NCBI GenBank assembly: GCA_018907035.1
Contig: JACCIC010000034.1
Span: 2,017,501-2,081,500, forward strand
DNA from: Sycobia sp. Sy_11
Taxonomy: Eukaryota; Arthropoda; Insecta; Hymenoptera; Epichrysomallidae
Length of the DNA: 64,000 bases
Direction: 5' to 3'
Below, piece by piece: positions 1-11,040 of the stretch. Every line of letters begins with the position of its first letter. The first letter of the stretch is position 1. The notes beneath the pieces are model-generated. The model was not told the origin of the DNA. It saw nothing but the letters and a program-made list of their open reading frames with translations, and made no database searches. Position numbers and translations under genes: made by a program.

Positions 1-750
1 AAACACATTAATTTCGACAAAGCTCTGAAGAATATTCATAATGTGAAGTAACTATTCTGTGCGTATAAAATTTTAGTATAAATCAGTATCCATTTCGCAG
101 TCAAAAAATCATGTTTATTATGTATCATTTATATGTATTTATCATGAACAGCCAATAGAAGTTCCATAACAAAAAAAATATTTGCAGAAAATAAAGTATG
201 TGCACGAGTAAAATCTAGAGTATTTCTTTAAAATATTGTTTTGAAAAAACAAAAGACGAATCTTTCATCGTTTTCGTCATTAAATTCTTCGTTTCGCAAA
301 CTTGTCCTGCTGTATTTCTAATGAACTGTATTATTATTCTGTATTATTATTTTTGGAATTTTAACGATATAATAATAGTCAATCAAATTATTATAAAATG
401 CATTCGTTTATATATTCGTTCAAAAAAATAAAATTGTAATGCTCAAAACAAACGAAGATAGAACGATTTAAAAGATAGCACAACACTGAGGCTGAAATAT
501 AGTATAGTAAACTATATTAGAAACATATGGTTCTCTTTTGCTCATTCCAAATTTTACCTATTCATAACGATTGTGCAAAAGGACTAAAAAAATGTTTCCA
601 TATATATTATAATATATACCAATTTAATATACAACCGTCAAAAATACTCTTCTCGAAATTCTTAATAGCCGTATATAGATCAGCGCAAACAAGCGAATAT
701 CGAAGCGGCTAAAAATTATTATTACCCAGGCATCGGAAGCAATTTTATAG
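1..750. other. AT-rich DNA without recognised features
   Basis: AT-rich sequence with many short A and T runs and stop codons in all frames. The only open frame of note is about 60 codons with no recognisable domain. I see no RNA gene, transposon end or microsatellite. Confidence 0.6.
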
Positions 751-751
751 C

Positions 752-830
752 TCCATGTGATGCCTGACGTTGTTGCTAAGGCGTTAGACTGCGAATCAGA
801 AGATCAGTGGTTCGAGACCCGATGACGGGG
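752..830 (+). repeat. tRNA-like sequence (tRNA pseudogene or SINE head)
   Basis: A good internal RNA polymerase III B box (GGTTCGAGACC, 809-819) follows a tRNA-like D arm (GCCT at 762-765 pairing with AGGC at 779-782). Next comes an anticodon-arm-like segment at 784-800 with a seven-base loop containing GCG at 791-793. The spacing resembles an Arg or Ser tRNA. The anticodon stem has an A-A mismatch, the T stem pairs poorly and I find no matching acceptor stem, so a working tRNA is unlikely. The sequence up to about 975 shows no tRNA likeness and could be the body of a tRNA-derived SINE. I saw no second copy in this window, so a lone tRNA pseudogene is equally possible. Confidence 0.45.
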
Positions 831-1066
831 GGATTTTGAGCGTACGAATGAGCAAGCCTCGAAGTATATGCGCTCACTACAGTCAACTAAAGAAAAGCAT
901 CTATCAGGAAATCTATTCAAATCAGTAAAAGGACGGTAAAAAAGTTGATTTAAGCGCAGAAGTATTTGAAGTTTTTAGTATAGAAAACTTGAAATCTAAA
1001 AGAGAACTTTGAAATCTATAATATATATTATTACTATCCTGCGGTTATGCTCATACACTTTAGGAT

Positions 1067-1150
1067 TGGAAACTTCTTGCTATGGTTCACTATTACTATA
1101 TATACATATCATAGAGATGGAAACTTTTTGCTATGCTCACTATTACTATA
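1067..1150. repeat. Direct repeat dimer, period about 51 bp
   Basis: A 34-bp unit at 1067-1100 recurs at 1118-1150 with one base missing and one substitution. Both copies end in CACTATTACTATA. A weaker third trace (ATTATTACTAT) lies just upstream near 1025. The spacer is about 17 bp. It looks like a small minisatellite or a local duplication. A short open frame crosses it but has no coding character. Confidence 0.8.
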
Positions 1151-1880
1151 CGTACAATTGGGAAAATCTGTTTCTGAGCATACGTACGTGTTTTATATAA
1201 AAAAAACAGCTTTTCAATCAATAATTTCGATGGGAAATGATTCTTAGCTCATAAATAGTATAGACACGTTGAAAATACATCGATAGAAAAACGTTTAATG
1301 TTTTTTTTCTGATTTTAAAATTATGAACCCCAATATAAACGTAAATAGCGTACGATCGCGTCATAACGCCAGCAGTTCTCAAATTTGCCTTCGTGGCGTT
1401 ATCGCGCCACTTAATTAATGAGCCGATGAGAAGCGATTCTGCAATTTGTAATTCCATAATTCTATTCTGTTTCTCAATGTGTGGCTACAATATTTTCATC
1501 ATTGATCATCGTCTTACAATTCATTTATCACGAGGAGAAAATTTTTCTAGTAAAAATTACAAGAGTGCCTAGTAATTTGATCGGAGATTATAAAAAATCT
1601 AAAAACTAATCAAAGTTCTCGGATATTTTATAGGGGCATTTGAAAATGTACGATCGACGTTTCAAAATTTCTTATTATCCACTGTTTATTTGAGAGATGT
1701 ATTATTACAAAGCGTTCGATAGATTTATGATGACAAATTAAAATTATTTATTACTATAGAAATTTTTATTGACGTATTATTAGTGCGCATATTCACTGGT
1801 TTTCTTTTAGATGATAGGAGCAAGATCGTTGTATAAAATCTTTTAAGCTTAAAAGCTCTTTCTCTTCGAAGCTTTAGTCG
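1151..1880. other. AT-rich DNA without recognised features
   Basis: Unique AT-rich DNA with a slightly richer patch near 1340-1440. No coding, RNA or transposon signal is visible. Confidence 0.55.
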
Positions 1881-2400
1881 GATTCACGAGGGCCAAATCG
1901 AGGGAGAAGTAGTAGCGAAGCAGGGCATCAAAAAGGCGCGCTCTTGTTCTATGACAGATCGATTGTGGAAAGAGCGGGGCCAAAAATCGAGTCGCCATTT
2001 CCGATTACGGCGACCATCTGACCACCTAACCTAATTTATTATCCTTACAGGGCCGTGCGCTCGGCCCCGTCCAGCCACGCGTGGCGCCTTTCGGGCCTCG
2101 CAATCCTAAATATTCAGTACGCTCGAGCGCGTCGCGCGATGCGACGACTGGGGATTTCGTTGTCGTCGATACGCCGGCCAAGTGATCCCAGCTGTCCGGA
2201 GCCTTGGGCCGGCGCGCCCGCGCAATTTCGCGACCGCGTTCCCGAGGCTGCGGGATCGCCCGGTGCGCGCGGGTACGCGACTAGCTGACTTGTCTCGTGC
2301 ATTGACGATCATCGGTGCCCGACGAAGTCTCAATTTATTCGAACCCTGGGCGCCACTGCCACTTTTTTCAGATTTATTATTGCAATTTTCAATGTCGTAC
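1880..2400. other. GC- and CpG-rich island
   Basis: The base composition changes sharply from the AT-rich flanks to a CpG-dense block, densest at about 2050-2290. Several CG-rich 6-8-mers occur, such as GGCGCGCC and CGCGCG. There is no long microsatellite here, unlike most other islands in the window. It could be a regulatory element, a promoter-proximal region or an exon-bearing segment; see the separate candidate exon. Confidence 0.5.
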
Positions 2401-2489
2401 AGGCATTTTAATAATCGACAAATCCAAATGGGCTTGAAACGCTCCTTCCAAAGCGTTTCCTCCGTGATGTCGCGCGGTAATTGCTTACT
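2106..2489 (-). other. Candidate exon, unrecognised (weak)
   Basis: On the minus strand an open frame runs from beyond 2489 down to 2106. Just upstream of 2489 is an acceptor-like TATTTTTCAG whose AG is at 2490-2491. The first part reads SKQLPRDITEETLWKERF (18 residues shown) and is of mixed composition, not low complexity. The second half is Arg/Ala/Gly-rich because the DNA is GC-rich. I do not recognise a domain and see no convincing splice donor. GC-rich DNA lacks stops by chance, so this may be spurious. Codon-level conservation in related species would decide. Confidence 0.2.
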
Positions 2490-2559
2490 CTGAAAAATAC
2501 GCAAACAGTAGATCCGTAGTTGAGCGCAATTCATATTTCTTTTCATCAAAATATAATCT

Positions 2560-3420
2560 ATTGTTGTAAATGTAAAAACAGCCAGTGTATGTCCATGTAT
2601 ATCATAAGTCAAGCCATAGTAGTGCCACCTATATGTTCTGAACTCTGCTCATATACCACGCGTGGCTCTACGCTCAGCAGTTGCATCACGACGCCCGTCC
2701 ATGCTGGACGCAACCATACCTCAGTATACCTTCAATACATGTTCTATATTAATAAACTACTTTCATCAAGTAAACTGCGTACTCTTCATCTATTAATTGG
2801 AAAAAAAAATCGTAAAGTTGTTATTTTGTAACATCGCGCAAGATATCAAAATGCAAGTGCCCAATCAAAATTTTTTTTGTTTTCAACCAGAAATAAAAAC
2901 AAAACATAGATTGTGATTGGATGTAGCGCATCATGTAGCATAGACATAATACATGAATGAGTCTAGTCATATCTAATCATACATACAATGATGCTTTTAC
3001 TAGTATAATTTCTGCAGCACCGAAATCTGTCATCATTTACCATAATCTTTTATAATCTGTTTTAAAAGCATATTTATAAAAACTAATTTTTAAAAATTAA
3101 ACAACAAAAGTTCCCAATGCATTTCCCAAGCAAAAAATTTATAAATTATCAGGGGACGTCACAGTTAGAACCATCCAATCACAGAACGTATCTTCATCAT
3201 TATAAGATTATTCAAAATACAACATCGGATCCACTAATTTACATTATTAATTCATGATCAATGTTGGTGATAAGTACGTATTATAATTTGCTTGTAAAAA
3301 ATTAATAAAAATTTTTTATTTTTTTGATGTGTTCTTATACATTATATCTTTATACATAGATAGGTAAATATATATAGAGAAAAAAAACCGAAGGAAAATA
3401 ATATAACTGCTATATGAAAA
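2560..3420. other. AT-rich DNA without recognised features
   Basis: Unique AT-rich sequence with A and T runs. No gene, microsatellite or transposon end was seen. Confidence 0.55.
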
Positions 3421-3428
3421 ACAGAACG

Positions 3429-3465
3429 AGAGAGAGAGATAGAGAGAGAGAGAGAACGAGAGAGG
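3429..3465. repeat. (GA)n tract
   Basis: Imperfect GA dinucleotide tract with a TA and an AAC interruption, the first microsatellite of the 3.4-6.3 kb island. GAGAG motifs are bound by GAGA-type factors in insects; binding here is not shown. Confidence 0.85.
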
Positions 3466-3739
3466 AGGGAGACAGATGTTCAAGATCTCTTATATACTGA
3501 AGTAACCCTATATAAGACTACCTCTCAGAATACCTGCGTATGCTTTTTATAGATTTGCGCTTGCGGGCAGTAAATATTTTCAAGAACCATATTCGCTATA
3601 TATATATATATATATATGAGCATAATATATCTGAAAAGCCTGCCGGAGTAGTGTGTATATCTCTGAAATCAAATCTGGTCTACGAACGAGAAGTAAATTT
3701 AAAATTATTGTCCGCGCAGCTCGCTCGAAGAAATTCGTT

Positions 3740-3834
3740 ATATACATACACACATATACATCTATACATACATCTATACATACACACATACATACGCACG
3801 CGCGAGCGCGCGCGCGCGCACACACACACACACA
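3740..3834. repeat. Compound (TACA)n-(CG)n-(CA)n tract
   Basis: A run of TACA/CATC tetranucleotides passes into CG alternation (3795-3818) and then (CA)n up to 3834. From 3795 on, purine-pyrimidine alternation is nearly unbroken, the classic Z-DNA-prone pattern. Confidence 0.9.
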
Positions 3835-4195
3835 AAATATTCTTCATCATATGCACAAGAGATCCTTTATATGACATGAAAACGACGTCAAGAGATGGTG
3901 CACGGCACCTTATTCGAACAAGCATAAAAGGATTTTTTGTTGGTTTCATAAATCTCCATTTCATCGCCGTACTCGAATATTATATTCATACAGACACGCC
4001 ATGTTTTTTGATTTGCTATAAATAGCATTAATTCCAAGTTATCCTATAGAATAAACCGTAAAGGCGAATCGATATCTCCAAAGATTCGACTTGATTGATA
4101 CAGAGTAATTACCAATTTTAATTATATAGACGTTGTGCGTGCGCAAAACCAATCATATAAAATTCAATAGTTAACAAAGACAGAAAGATGTGTGC

Positions 4196-4220
4196 ATATA
4201 TATATCTATATATATATATA

Positions 4221-4299
<79 letters not shown>
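4196..4299. repeat. (TA)n tract, about 104 bp
   Basis: TA dinucleotides with spaced TATC and TACA interruptions (near 4205, 4221, 4251 and 4279). The interruptions suggest an old, partly stabilised locus. Confidence 0.9.
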
Positions 4300-4608
4300 T
4301 CGTGGTCAATGGTGTCGAAAACAAAATTGCAAATGCACGCTCTGTAGATACATATTATATGGCGACTTTCATTGGACGTTTTCGAACGTACACATAATAT
4401 GCGTGTAATTTTCGAGCACTTCATCCATCACTTTTAACAAGAGACCGCTCCTTATATACATATATAACACAATGTTAATCACGCGGATCCCGCAGCCTCA
4501 AATAATAATAATCTATTTAATCCCAAATCCTCTCGAGGCCATTGCGCGCGCCCGCGCCGCGCTCTCATATGCCGCGCGCGATCTTTTATCTTATTTCCCC
4601 ATTCGTCC

Positions 4609-4711
4609 CGCGCGCGCGCGTGCGTCGCGAGATACCTCCTCCATTGATCGAATCGAGTTTGAATACAAATATTTGGCGCCCGTCGGCTGCGAGCGCGTGC
4701 GCGCGCGCGCA
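4609..4711. repeat. Two CG-alternating blocks
   Basis: CG alternation at 4609-4630 and again at 4691-4711, with ordinary sequence between. Both are Z-DNA-prone and unusually CpG-dense. Confidence 0.75.
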
Positions 4712-4769
4712 TCGATAAAGCAATTTTATTGCGCTCGATCATCTCTTCATTTAACGCGTACCTCTATAA

Positions 4770-4833
4770 GAGGAGAAAAAAGAAAAATGAAAAAAAGAAA
4801 ATAAAAGAAAAGGAGAAAAAAAGAATCCCGCCT
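4770..4833. repeat. A-rich homopurine tract
   Basis: GAAAA/GGAAA-type homopurine run with only a few pyrimidines. It is a possible triplex-forming tract and a nucleosome-disfavouring stretch. Confidence 0.75.
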
Positions 4834-5189
4834 CGTTATACATTCCGTTCGCGAGCCGCAAAAAGCCATATACACGAAGCGAGAAAGCCCACCCCGCCCC
4901 GAAACCCCGACGCCCGCCTCCCCACCCCCGTCAATCAGTCGGAATCGCCAAAAAAGGCGATCCCGGCGCGCGGGCGCGGAACTGATGCGAGGCGAAGGTG
5001 CGCGAGCCCGAGCGCGCGGAGCAGCCGTGATCGGGAGTCGAAGAAGCAATGGAGCGCCTGAAACAAAAAGCAAACGAAAAAAAAGAGGAGGGAAAAAGAA
5101 GAAGAAGAAGTTTTCAAGGTGCGTTTTATACGATTTCTCAGTAGCTTTATTTACATTTGCATTCCCGATACGCGGCGCGCGTATATCTA

Positions 5190-5224
5190 TACATACATAT
5201 ATATACATACATATATACATACAC
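5190..5224. repeat. (TACA)n/(TATA)n tract
   Basis: Interleaved TACATACA and TATATA units. No other feature. Confidence 0.8.
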
Positions 5225-5754
5225 GCGTCGCAGGAAGTGGTATGCTCGAATACGTGACCGTCCTACCAGTAAAAGTATAAATAATGCGGGAAACGGGCGT
5301 ATAAGCGGTGCTAATGCCGGGGCTCTTGAAAATTGCCGTAATGTCGCGCGGGCTTGCGGTGCGCACTGCGCGGCGATGTGGCAGTTCGCTCACGTATATG
5401 TATGTATGTATATAAATGTTTGTAGGCGCATGTGTGCGAGCTCGCGCACATATGTATAATTTATATATGTATGTATATCTATAGGTATATATACACAAAT
5501 ACACGCACAGAGGTGGCCAAGCTGCCGCCAGTGATATCAGTATATATATATATATATATTTGCTATAATATAAGCGGGCGACTGCACCCTTTGGCGAAAA
5601 ATGTAATATGGGAAAAAGCCGCTGCTGCTGCTGTTTGCACGCGTCTGTTCTATATGTATAATAACGCGCGACTTCTCCCCCGCAAAGCGCGCGCACGCGA
5701 GAGAGATTCGTCAACAGTTCCGTTTATACTGAAACTTTTTTTCAGAGGAAAGAA

Positions 5755-5808
5755 AATAGAGAGGGAGAGAGAAAGAGAAAGGGAGAGAGAAAAGGAGGGG
5801 AGAGCGGG
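5755..5808. repeat. Imperfect (GA)n/(GGGA)n tract
   Basis: Homopurine tract of GAGA with AAG and GGG interruptions, about 54 bp. Confidence 0.8.
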
Positions 5809-5972
5809 TATTATGGAACTCACCGGACTTTCACCGCATGTTTGCGCGCATCGTGGCTTTAATATATTATGCAATACTCGCCGTTTAGGGGCAGCGAAAT
5901 GGACCAGCGCGTTGTTTTTCATTATTATTCGAACATGTTGGTGTATGCATACCATATACAACTGTGCGTATT

Positions 5973-5986
5973 ATATACATACATAT

Positions 5987-6042
<56 letters not shown>
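5973..6042. repeat. (TACA)n then (TA)n tract
   Basis: TACATACA units lead into an uninterrupted (TA)n run of over 40 bp. It marks the right part of the island. Confidence 0.9.
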
Positions 6043-6045
<3 letters not shown>

Positions 6046-6489
6046 AATTTAATAGGGTGACATTTTCATTGTCCCATTGTTTTGCGCTAAATCGCGCGCC
6101 GGATTAAACGGAATAGATAAAGGTTTTCTCGACGAATGACGTGGCTGTTGCAAATTATATATATGCAACTTTACCGAGTATCGCCGCTACGCGCACCGCA
6201 CAGACTCGCTCGCCCTCGCTTCGGCAATTTTCTGTTTCTATAGACCCCGCTGCAGTTTTTAAGGTATTCAGTGTCTTGTACGAAAAAAGTATTGGAGTTG
6301 ATGGTTGTTTTGTTATTTGTCGATAAAAGTATTGAATTCATGCGTTCGTATTAAAGAAATAAAATAAATAATTTAATATGCAATTGGATTACTGGATTAC
6401 TTTACCAGAAATCTATCTGGAATCTATTATATTCTATTATTGTATTTTACACAATTATATGTTTTTTTCAACTGAACAATTCTACTTCC

Positions 6490-6677
6490 ATTTGACTGTT
6501 AGAAATCGTAGTAATAAATTTTTTATCGGTCTTACATTTTTCTTAACAAACTAATATATATAATTATGAAGACAAACGATGTCATACTGTCTTTTCTTAT
6601 AATCACCCTCGTAAAATCTGAAATATAAAACCTAAAATATTTATATCAAAATAACGATTGCTATGTTAAAAATATGG
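6490..6677 (+). repeat. Dispersed repeat copy A (pairs with 53,440-53,617)
   Basis: This segment aligns with 53,440-53,617 in the same orientation with small indels. Shared landmarks in order are TAATAAAT (6512), ATCGGTCTTAC (6525; ATCAGTCTTAC in the partner), AAACTAATATA, TTATAATCA, a CTAAAATATT block and ATCAAAATAA (6645). The conserved order over about 165 bp rules out chance AT similarity. No coding potential or terminal repeat was recognised, so it may be an old MITE or retroposon fragment. Confidence 0.75.
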
Positions 6678-7483
6678 AGTCGTATTAAAAAAATAATGTT
6701 ATAATACCATTATTGATTTTTCAACAGTTTTGCAACATTCGTTCACTTTTCCTCCAAAATAAATCAAATTTTCAGTTTCAATTTCTCACTTTTACTTACT
6801 TTAATAATGAATTTTAATTTAACAATCAGAAATAAGGAAGATAACTCATATTAAGTTATTTTATTAATATATTTTATTATTATATTTCATATGTGCTCTT
6901 TTTAATTGTAGTCTATTAACTATAAATTTATTATATCAGAAATAGACATTTAGAATGGATTTATGAATTCATACATTATATTTAAATAAATAATATTGAT
7001 AATATGGGTGATGAATGATCCAAAATAAATGATGTTAGTCAAATATCCCATCAGATTGTATTGCAATTTATTGCAATTACTTTTGCTTAATATAGTTTAC
7101 TAAAACATTACACCTAATATCTAAGTAAGTAAATTGCCTAAAACATCTTCTTATACGTTTGAAAAAATAGTCAAACATTTAATAAATATACGATTATTAT
7201 TATATATTATATGTATTATTATATCAATTTTTCAATGTAAACTCAAAACCTCTGAAACCCACAAACATTACACAGAGAGCAAAATAACTAATTTGATAAA
7301 AAAATTCAGAAGTATTAAAAATAAAATAAAATTATATTCGTGGTAAATCAAATTTTTGCGAACGTAAATTATATTTAATTATAAATTCATTTAATAAATA
7401 ATTAACATAAATAAAATTTTTATATCATGGAATATTCATGACAATTTACTATTGTACATATACCTATCATATTTACTGACCAA

Positions 7484-7517
7484 TGTGTGTGTGTGGGTGG
7501 GTGGGTGTGTGTGTGTA
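7484..7517. repeat. (GT)n with GGGT units
   Basis: GT dinucleotides interrupted by three GGGTG units, in AT-rich DNA just left of an island. Confidence 0.85.
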
Positions 7518-7762
7518 ATGTGTATCCTATATATATTATATATTAATATTAATATTAAACAGCAGAAAAGAAGTGAAAGTGGGGTGGGGGTTTGAGAAAG
7601 CAAAAGAGACTATTATAATACAGGCGCTTTCACTTTTAATGCATTTCCAAATTATAGAAAGATGTAAAACTTTGCGTCTCATGGTATTTTCATTTGCCTG
7701 GAATCCTGAGGGAGCCAGCCCCGCTCGCCCTTCTCCTTTTACTCAACTCTCTTTATACATAT

Positions 7763-7765
<3 letters not shown>

Positions 7766-7810
<45 letters not shown>
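7766..7810. repeat. (TA)n tract
   Basis: Pure TA run of about 22 units, preceded by TATCATA and followed by CG-rich DNA. Confidence 0.93.
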
Positions 7811-7813
<3 letters not shown>

Positions 7814-7943
7814 GCGCGCACCTTTTCTCTCCCCCCTTTCCCTTTCGCCTGCATCGGTCCACTCCGCCCTCCGCCCTCCGGCTCCGTCGGCCGTCGAGCA
7901 ACTGATGATGCATGCGTCGGCGCATGCGGCTATATAGTATATA

Positions 7944-7945
<2 letters not shown>

Positions 7946-8021
<76 letters not shown>
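7946..8021. repeat. (GT)38 tract
   Basis: 76 bp of uninterrupted GT, the longest pure GT array in the window. It is probably highly polymorphic and Z-DNA-prone, and it is flanked by (TA)n arrays on both sides. Confidence 0.97.
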
Positions 8022-8023
<2 letters not shown>

Positions 8024-8069
8024 AGCGCTCGCTGGTGTAACGTTCGTTGAGTTGGAACATATACCTATC

Positions 8070-8094
8070 TATATATATATATATATATATATAT
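8070..8094. repeat. (TA)n tract
   Basis: Short pure TA run followed by CACGCGCGAG. Confidence 0.9.
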
Positions 8095-8599
8095 ACACGC
8101 GCGAGCGTCCGTTTAAACGCCCCCTCCCCCGTTCTCTCGGCCCTACCGACCCTCCGCCACTGACACGCGGCACTCCTGGCAGCAGAGAGACCTTTAAACT
8201 TTAAAGGGACTCGACGTGCCGAGCTTCACAGCCGCGCGAGCGACCGTCTATTCCATGAGAATACGCCGAGCTGCGCGGCTCCCCCCGCTGGGGCAAAAAA
8301 AATCATATATAATAAGACCGGGCATTGTAGGACCCCGAGCGGTCTTATGTATTATGCGAATTGGCGTAGCCCGGCGCGCCCCTCTGCGCCGCGCAGTAGT
8401 TCGTTTTCGTCCTAATATATATACATATTGTACTAAAGTAATACAATAATACGATCCGGTCCTGGCAGTGCGCGCCAGTCCTCTCCTCTCCCGCATTTTT
8501 CGCACATCATCGAGGGAATAGTCCAATCGGTCTGCGGACTGCGCATATATTGTGTCAGGCCCTCCATTGCATACGTAAGCATGCCGGAGAGAGAGAGGG

Positions 8600-9240
8600 A
8601 TTCTAAATTTTCTTATATTTTTTTATCATACGAGGAGAAGGTACGAGTACTATTATTGCGTAAAATCCTTAGGGAGGCTCTTCTTGATACAACTATTCAT
8701 AATTAATAATAAGATTTCGTAGTTACTGACAATATTTCACGAGTATTAAAATTATTTAATAATTACAAAATATCTCGGATATATATTATTTACTACCGGA
8801 ACAAATTTGGTACATAGTCAAATTTAATTTTTTACTACTTTTCGCAAGAAATCTTATTTAATAATGAATGTTAAATATGGACAAAATCTGAGAAAACTAA
8901 TATGTTATCTTCACTAAATTCTAAAAACTATTCTAGTCTAATAAATACTATTAAAGTTTTATTTCCGCACAGATATTCTGTTTCAATAAAAAGTATCATA
9001 ATATATTTATTTTATAATATACTTCCAAAAATTAATTTACTTGTTACCATATATATTTAAAAATTATAGAAAAAACTAAAAAAAAATCATTTCTCCTATT
9101 TTTCATTATTGTGTTCAAACGATCACCTATGCTTATAAATATTAGTCAATGTCATTTACTAGAAGATTGTTTTTTGTGTTTAATTAAAAATTTAAAATAT
9201 TTATCGATGCAGTCAATAATTATGAATTAATCGAAGAACC
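8600..9240. other. AT-rich DNA without recognised features
   Basis: AT-rich, no repeat array or coding signal seen. Confidence 0.55.
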
Positions 9241-9700
9241 AAGAACCTTATATAGGAAGAGGAAAGGGGGTTGCTAGCTTCTTATAGTTTTCTTACTGTG
9301 GCGGAGGAGGTGTTCAAAAGGGCAGAATTGGCTTACATAAGTGATGTACGGTCCCTAATACATTATCGTGTATCAGTGAATGCGTCAGCGTGCGCGTGAG
9401 CATAGAGGCCCTCGACGGCTGCTCGCCGAATGGAAAAATTAATATATATGTACTATATAGTATCGTCCTTTTGCACGTGAGCGGTGTGGCCGCGGCGGGA
9501 GGCGCTTATATTTTTGGTAAATGTAGCATCTGCCGATTCTCGTCGCTACACGACGAGCTATAGATTATTTAACGCAGCGAACAATACGCCTGTTTTCATT
9601 ATATACATATATATATTATGATGTCCAAAGATTCTGCTCTATAGGCGCACGGAGTACGATGGGCAAAGGTAATGTATCGGTATTGGATAGGCGCGTGAAG

Positions 9701-9735
<35 letters not shown>

Positions 9736-10020
9736 CGCACGCGTGTGTGTGATGTCTACTAACCAGATGCGCGTCAGGAATCGTTCGGCGCGCTGCTGCA
9801 TGCTCTGCCACTATACAAGAATAGTAGTCCACTCCACCCCGCTGATGCTGCTGGGAGAGCTTGTTTCATTCGATTTGATCGCTGAAGCAAATAAACAATT
9901 GGATTCCATTATCGCTCGTCAGCTCCCGAGAATCGAAATATATATAAACAGAGATCCATAAATTAGTTCATCTCTGTACATTATACCGAGGGCGGATACG
10001 TAAATCTCGAGATTTAAGGC
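9240..10020. other. GC-richer island
   Basis: Mixed-composition block with CpG-rich parts and one GT/CG array. A 100-codon frame over 9659-9961 contains the repeat translation and has no recognised domain. Confidence 0.5.
9701..9750. repeat. (GT)n-(GC)n-(GT)n Z-DNA-prone tract
   Basis: GT run, then GCGCGCGCGCAC, then GCGTGTGTGTG. Almost 50 bp of unbroken purine-pyrimidine alternation. Confidence 0.9.
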
Positions 10021-11040
10021 CGAACATCAAAAGGAATTTCTTATTATTAAGGATTATTTCTTTCCGGGACAGATGTTGTGACTACAAAATTTATTCAATG
10101 TTATCTTCTTGCGTTGCTAATGTATCTTTACGTCAAGTTTCTATATTTAATACAAACGCAGTATTGATTAACATATTTTTTGTTGCTTAAAAATCATATT
10201 TAAAATTATACAATTCGAAAATCCCACGTGACACCAGTAACTAAAATTATGAACATCGTTCATATAAAAAAAATATTGCACTCCCGATTAAATATGTGTA
10301 TTCGCCTCGAGCAAATATATTTATTGAATCATTCTTCATAAGTTTTGATCTAGTTTAACAAATAATTTATTGATTTAACGGAGAATTTTGTTAAGTTTGA
10401 ATGGCTTTGTCAAAATTTAAATTCAAAACTTATCTAAAATATGTCAATTATGCGGACTTTTAATTTTATGAAAGAATAATATAGGTTAAATATACATCAA
10501 GATACGAGAAAGAAAATATTTTCCTAATATTTTCCTCATACAATCTTAATGTCTTGTTATCTTTATATAAAAAATTATGAAATTATACTTTATTTATGAA
10601 AATTATTTTAATATCAATAAATAGTAGCTCAACATATAAATAGTTTGAAAAATTAAAGTTAAATCATATTCAGAATAAAAATAGGCAGATAAAAGTACTT
10701 TATTAGTGGAAATGTGAAATGCAGTTAAGACACGAGTTAGTATTAACGAATATATCAAATTTTGCAAACAAATTTTCATATGTAATATTCTTGCAAAATT
10801 GCGAGGACTCGATCGGACACCTGCTTTATTCGGCAAAAGCACCGACTTGATACGATCGCACTCGATAAAGCTATCTTAAATGCATAGATGTTGTTCAAAT
10901 GGACTGTGTTAAATTCTAGTCGTATCGATTGATATGTAAATTTAGATACGCTCTTTTTTAATTTATAAGAAATTTACATTTCTTTAAAAATGTATACTGC
11001 CTTAAGAAATGGTCCGCAGTTATTATCTGCGAGATGCAAT
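10020..11040. other. AT-rich DNA without recognised features
   Basis: AT-rich. A 79-codon minus-strand frame at 10,603-10,842 has no recognisable domain and is of a length expected by chance. Confidence 0.55.

Larger units (their letters stand above)
3430..6340. other. Microsatellite-rich, GC-richer island
   Basis: A block about 2.9 kb long mixing CpG-rich DNA (for example 4530-4720 and 4900-5050) with many simple repeats listed separately. It also has short (TA)n runs at 3597-3617 and 5541-5559. The open frames here are repeat translations (YIYI, RERE) or Arg/Ala-rich shadows of CG-rich DNA. No coding evidence was found. Confidence 0.55.
6350..7560. other. AT-rich DNA carrying a dispersed repeat copy
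   Basis: Strongly AT-rich. Apart from the dispersed repeat (6490-6677) and the GT tract (7484-7517) I see no feature; open frames are short. Confidence 0.55.
7570..8600. other. GC-richer island with three long microsatellites
   Basis: Pyrimidine-rich and CpG-rich DNA surrounds (TA)n, (GT)38 and (TA)n arrays within about 330 bp. Open frames here are repeat translations. No coding evidence was found. Confidence 0.55.

Noticed and set aside
10603..10842. 79-codon minus-strand frame resembling a hydrophobic receptor segment
   Set aside because: Phe/Leu/Tyr richness follows from AT-rich DNA. No receptor motif can be named and no flanking exons were seen.
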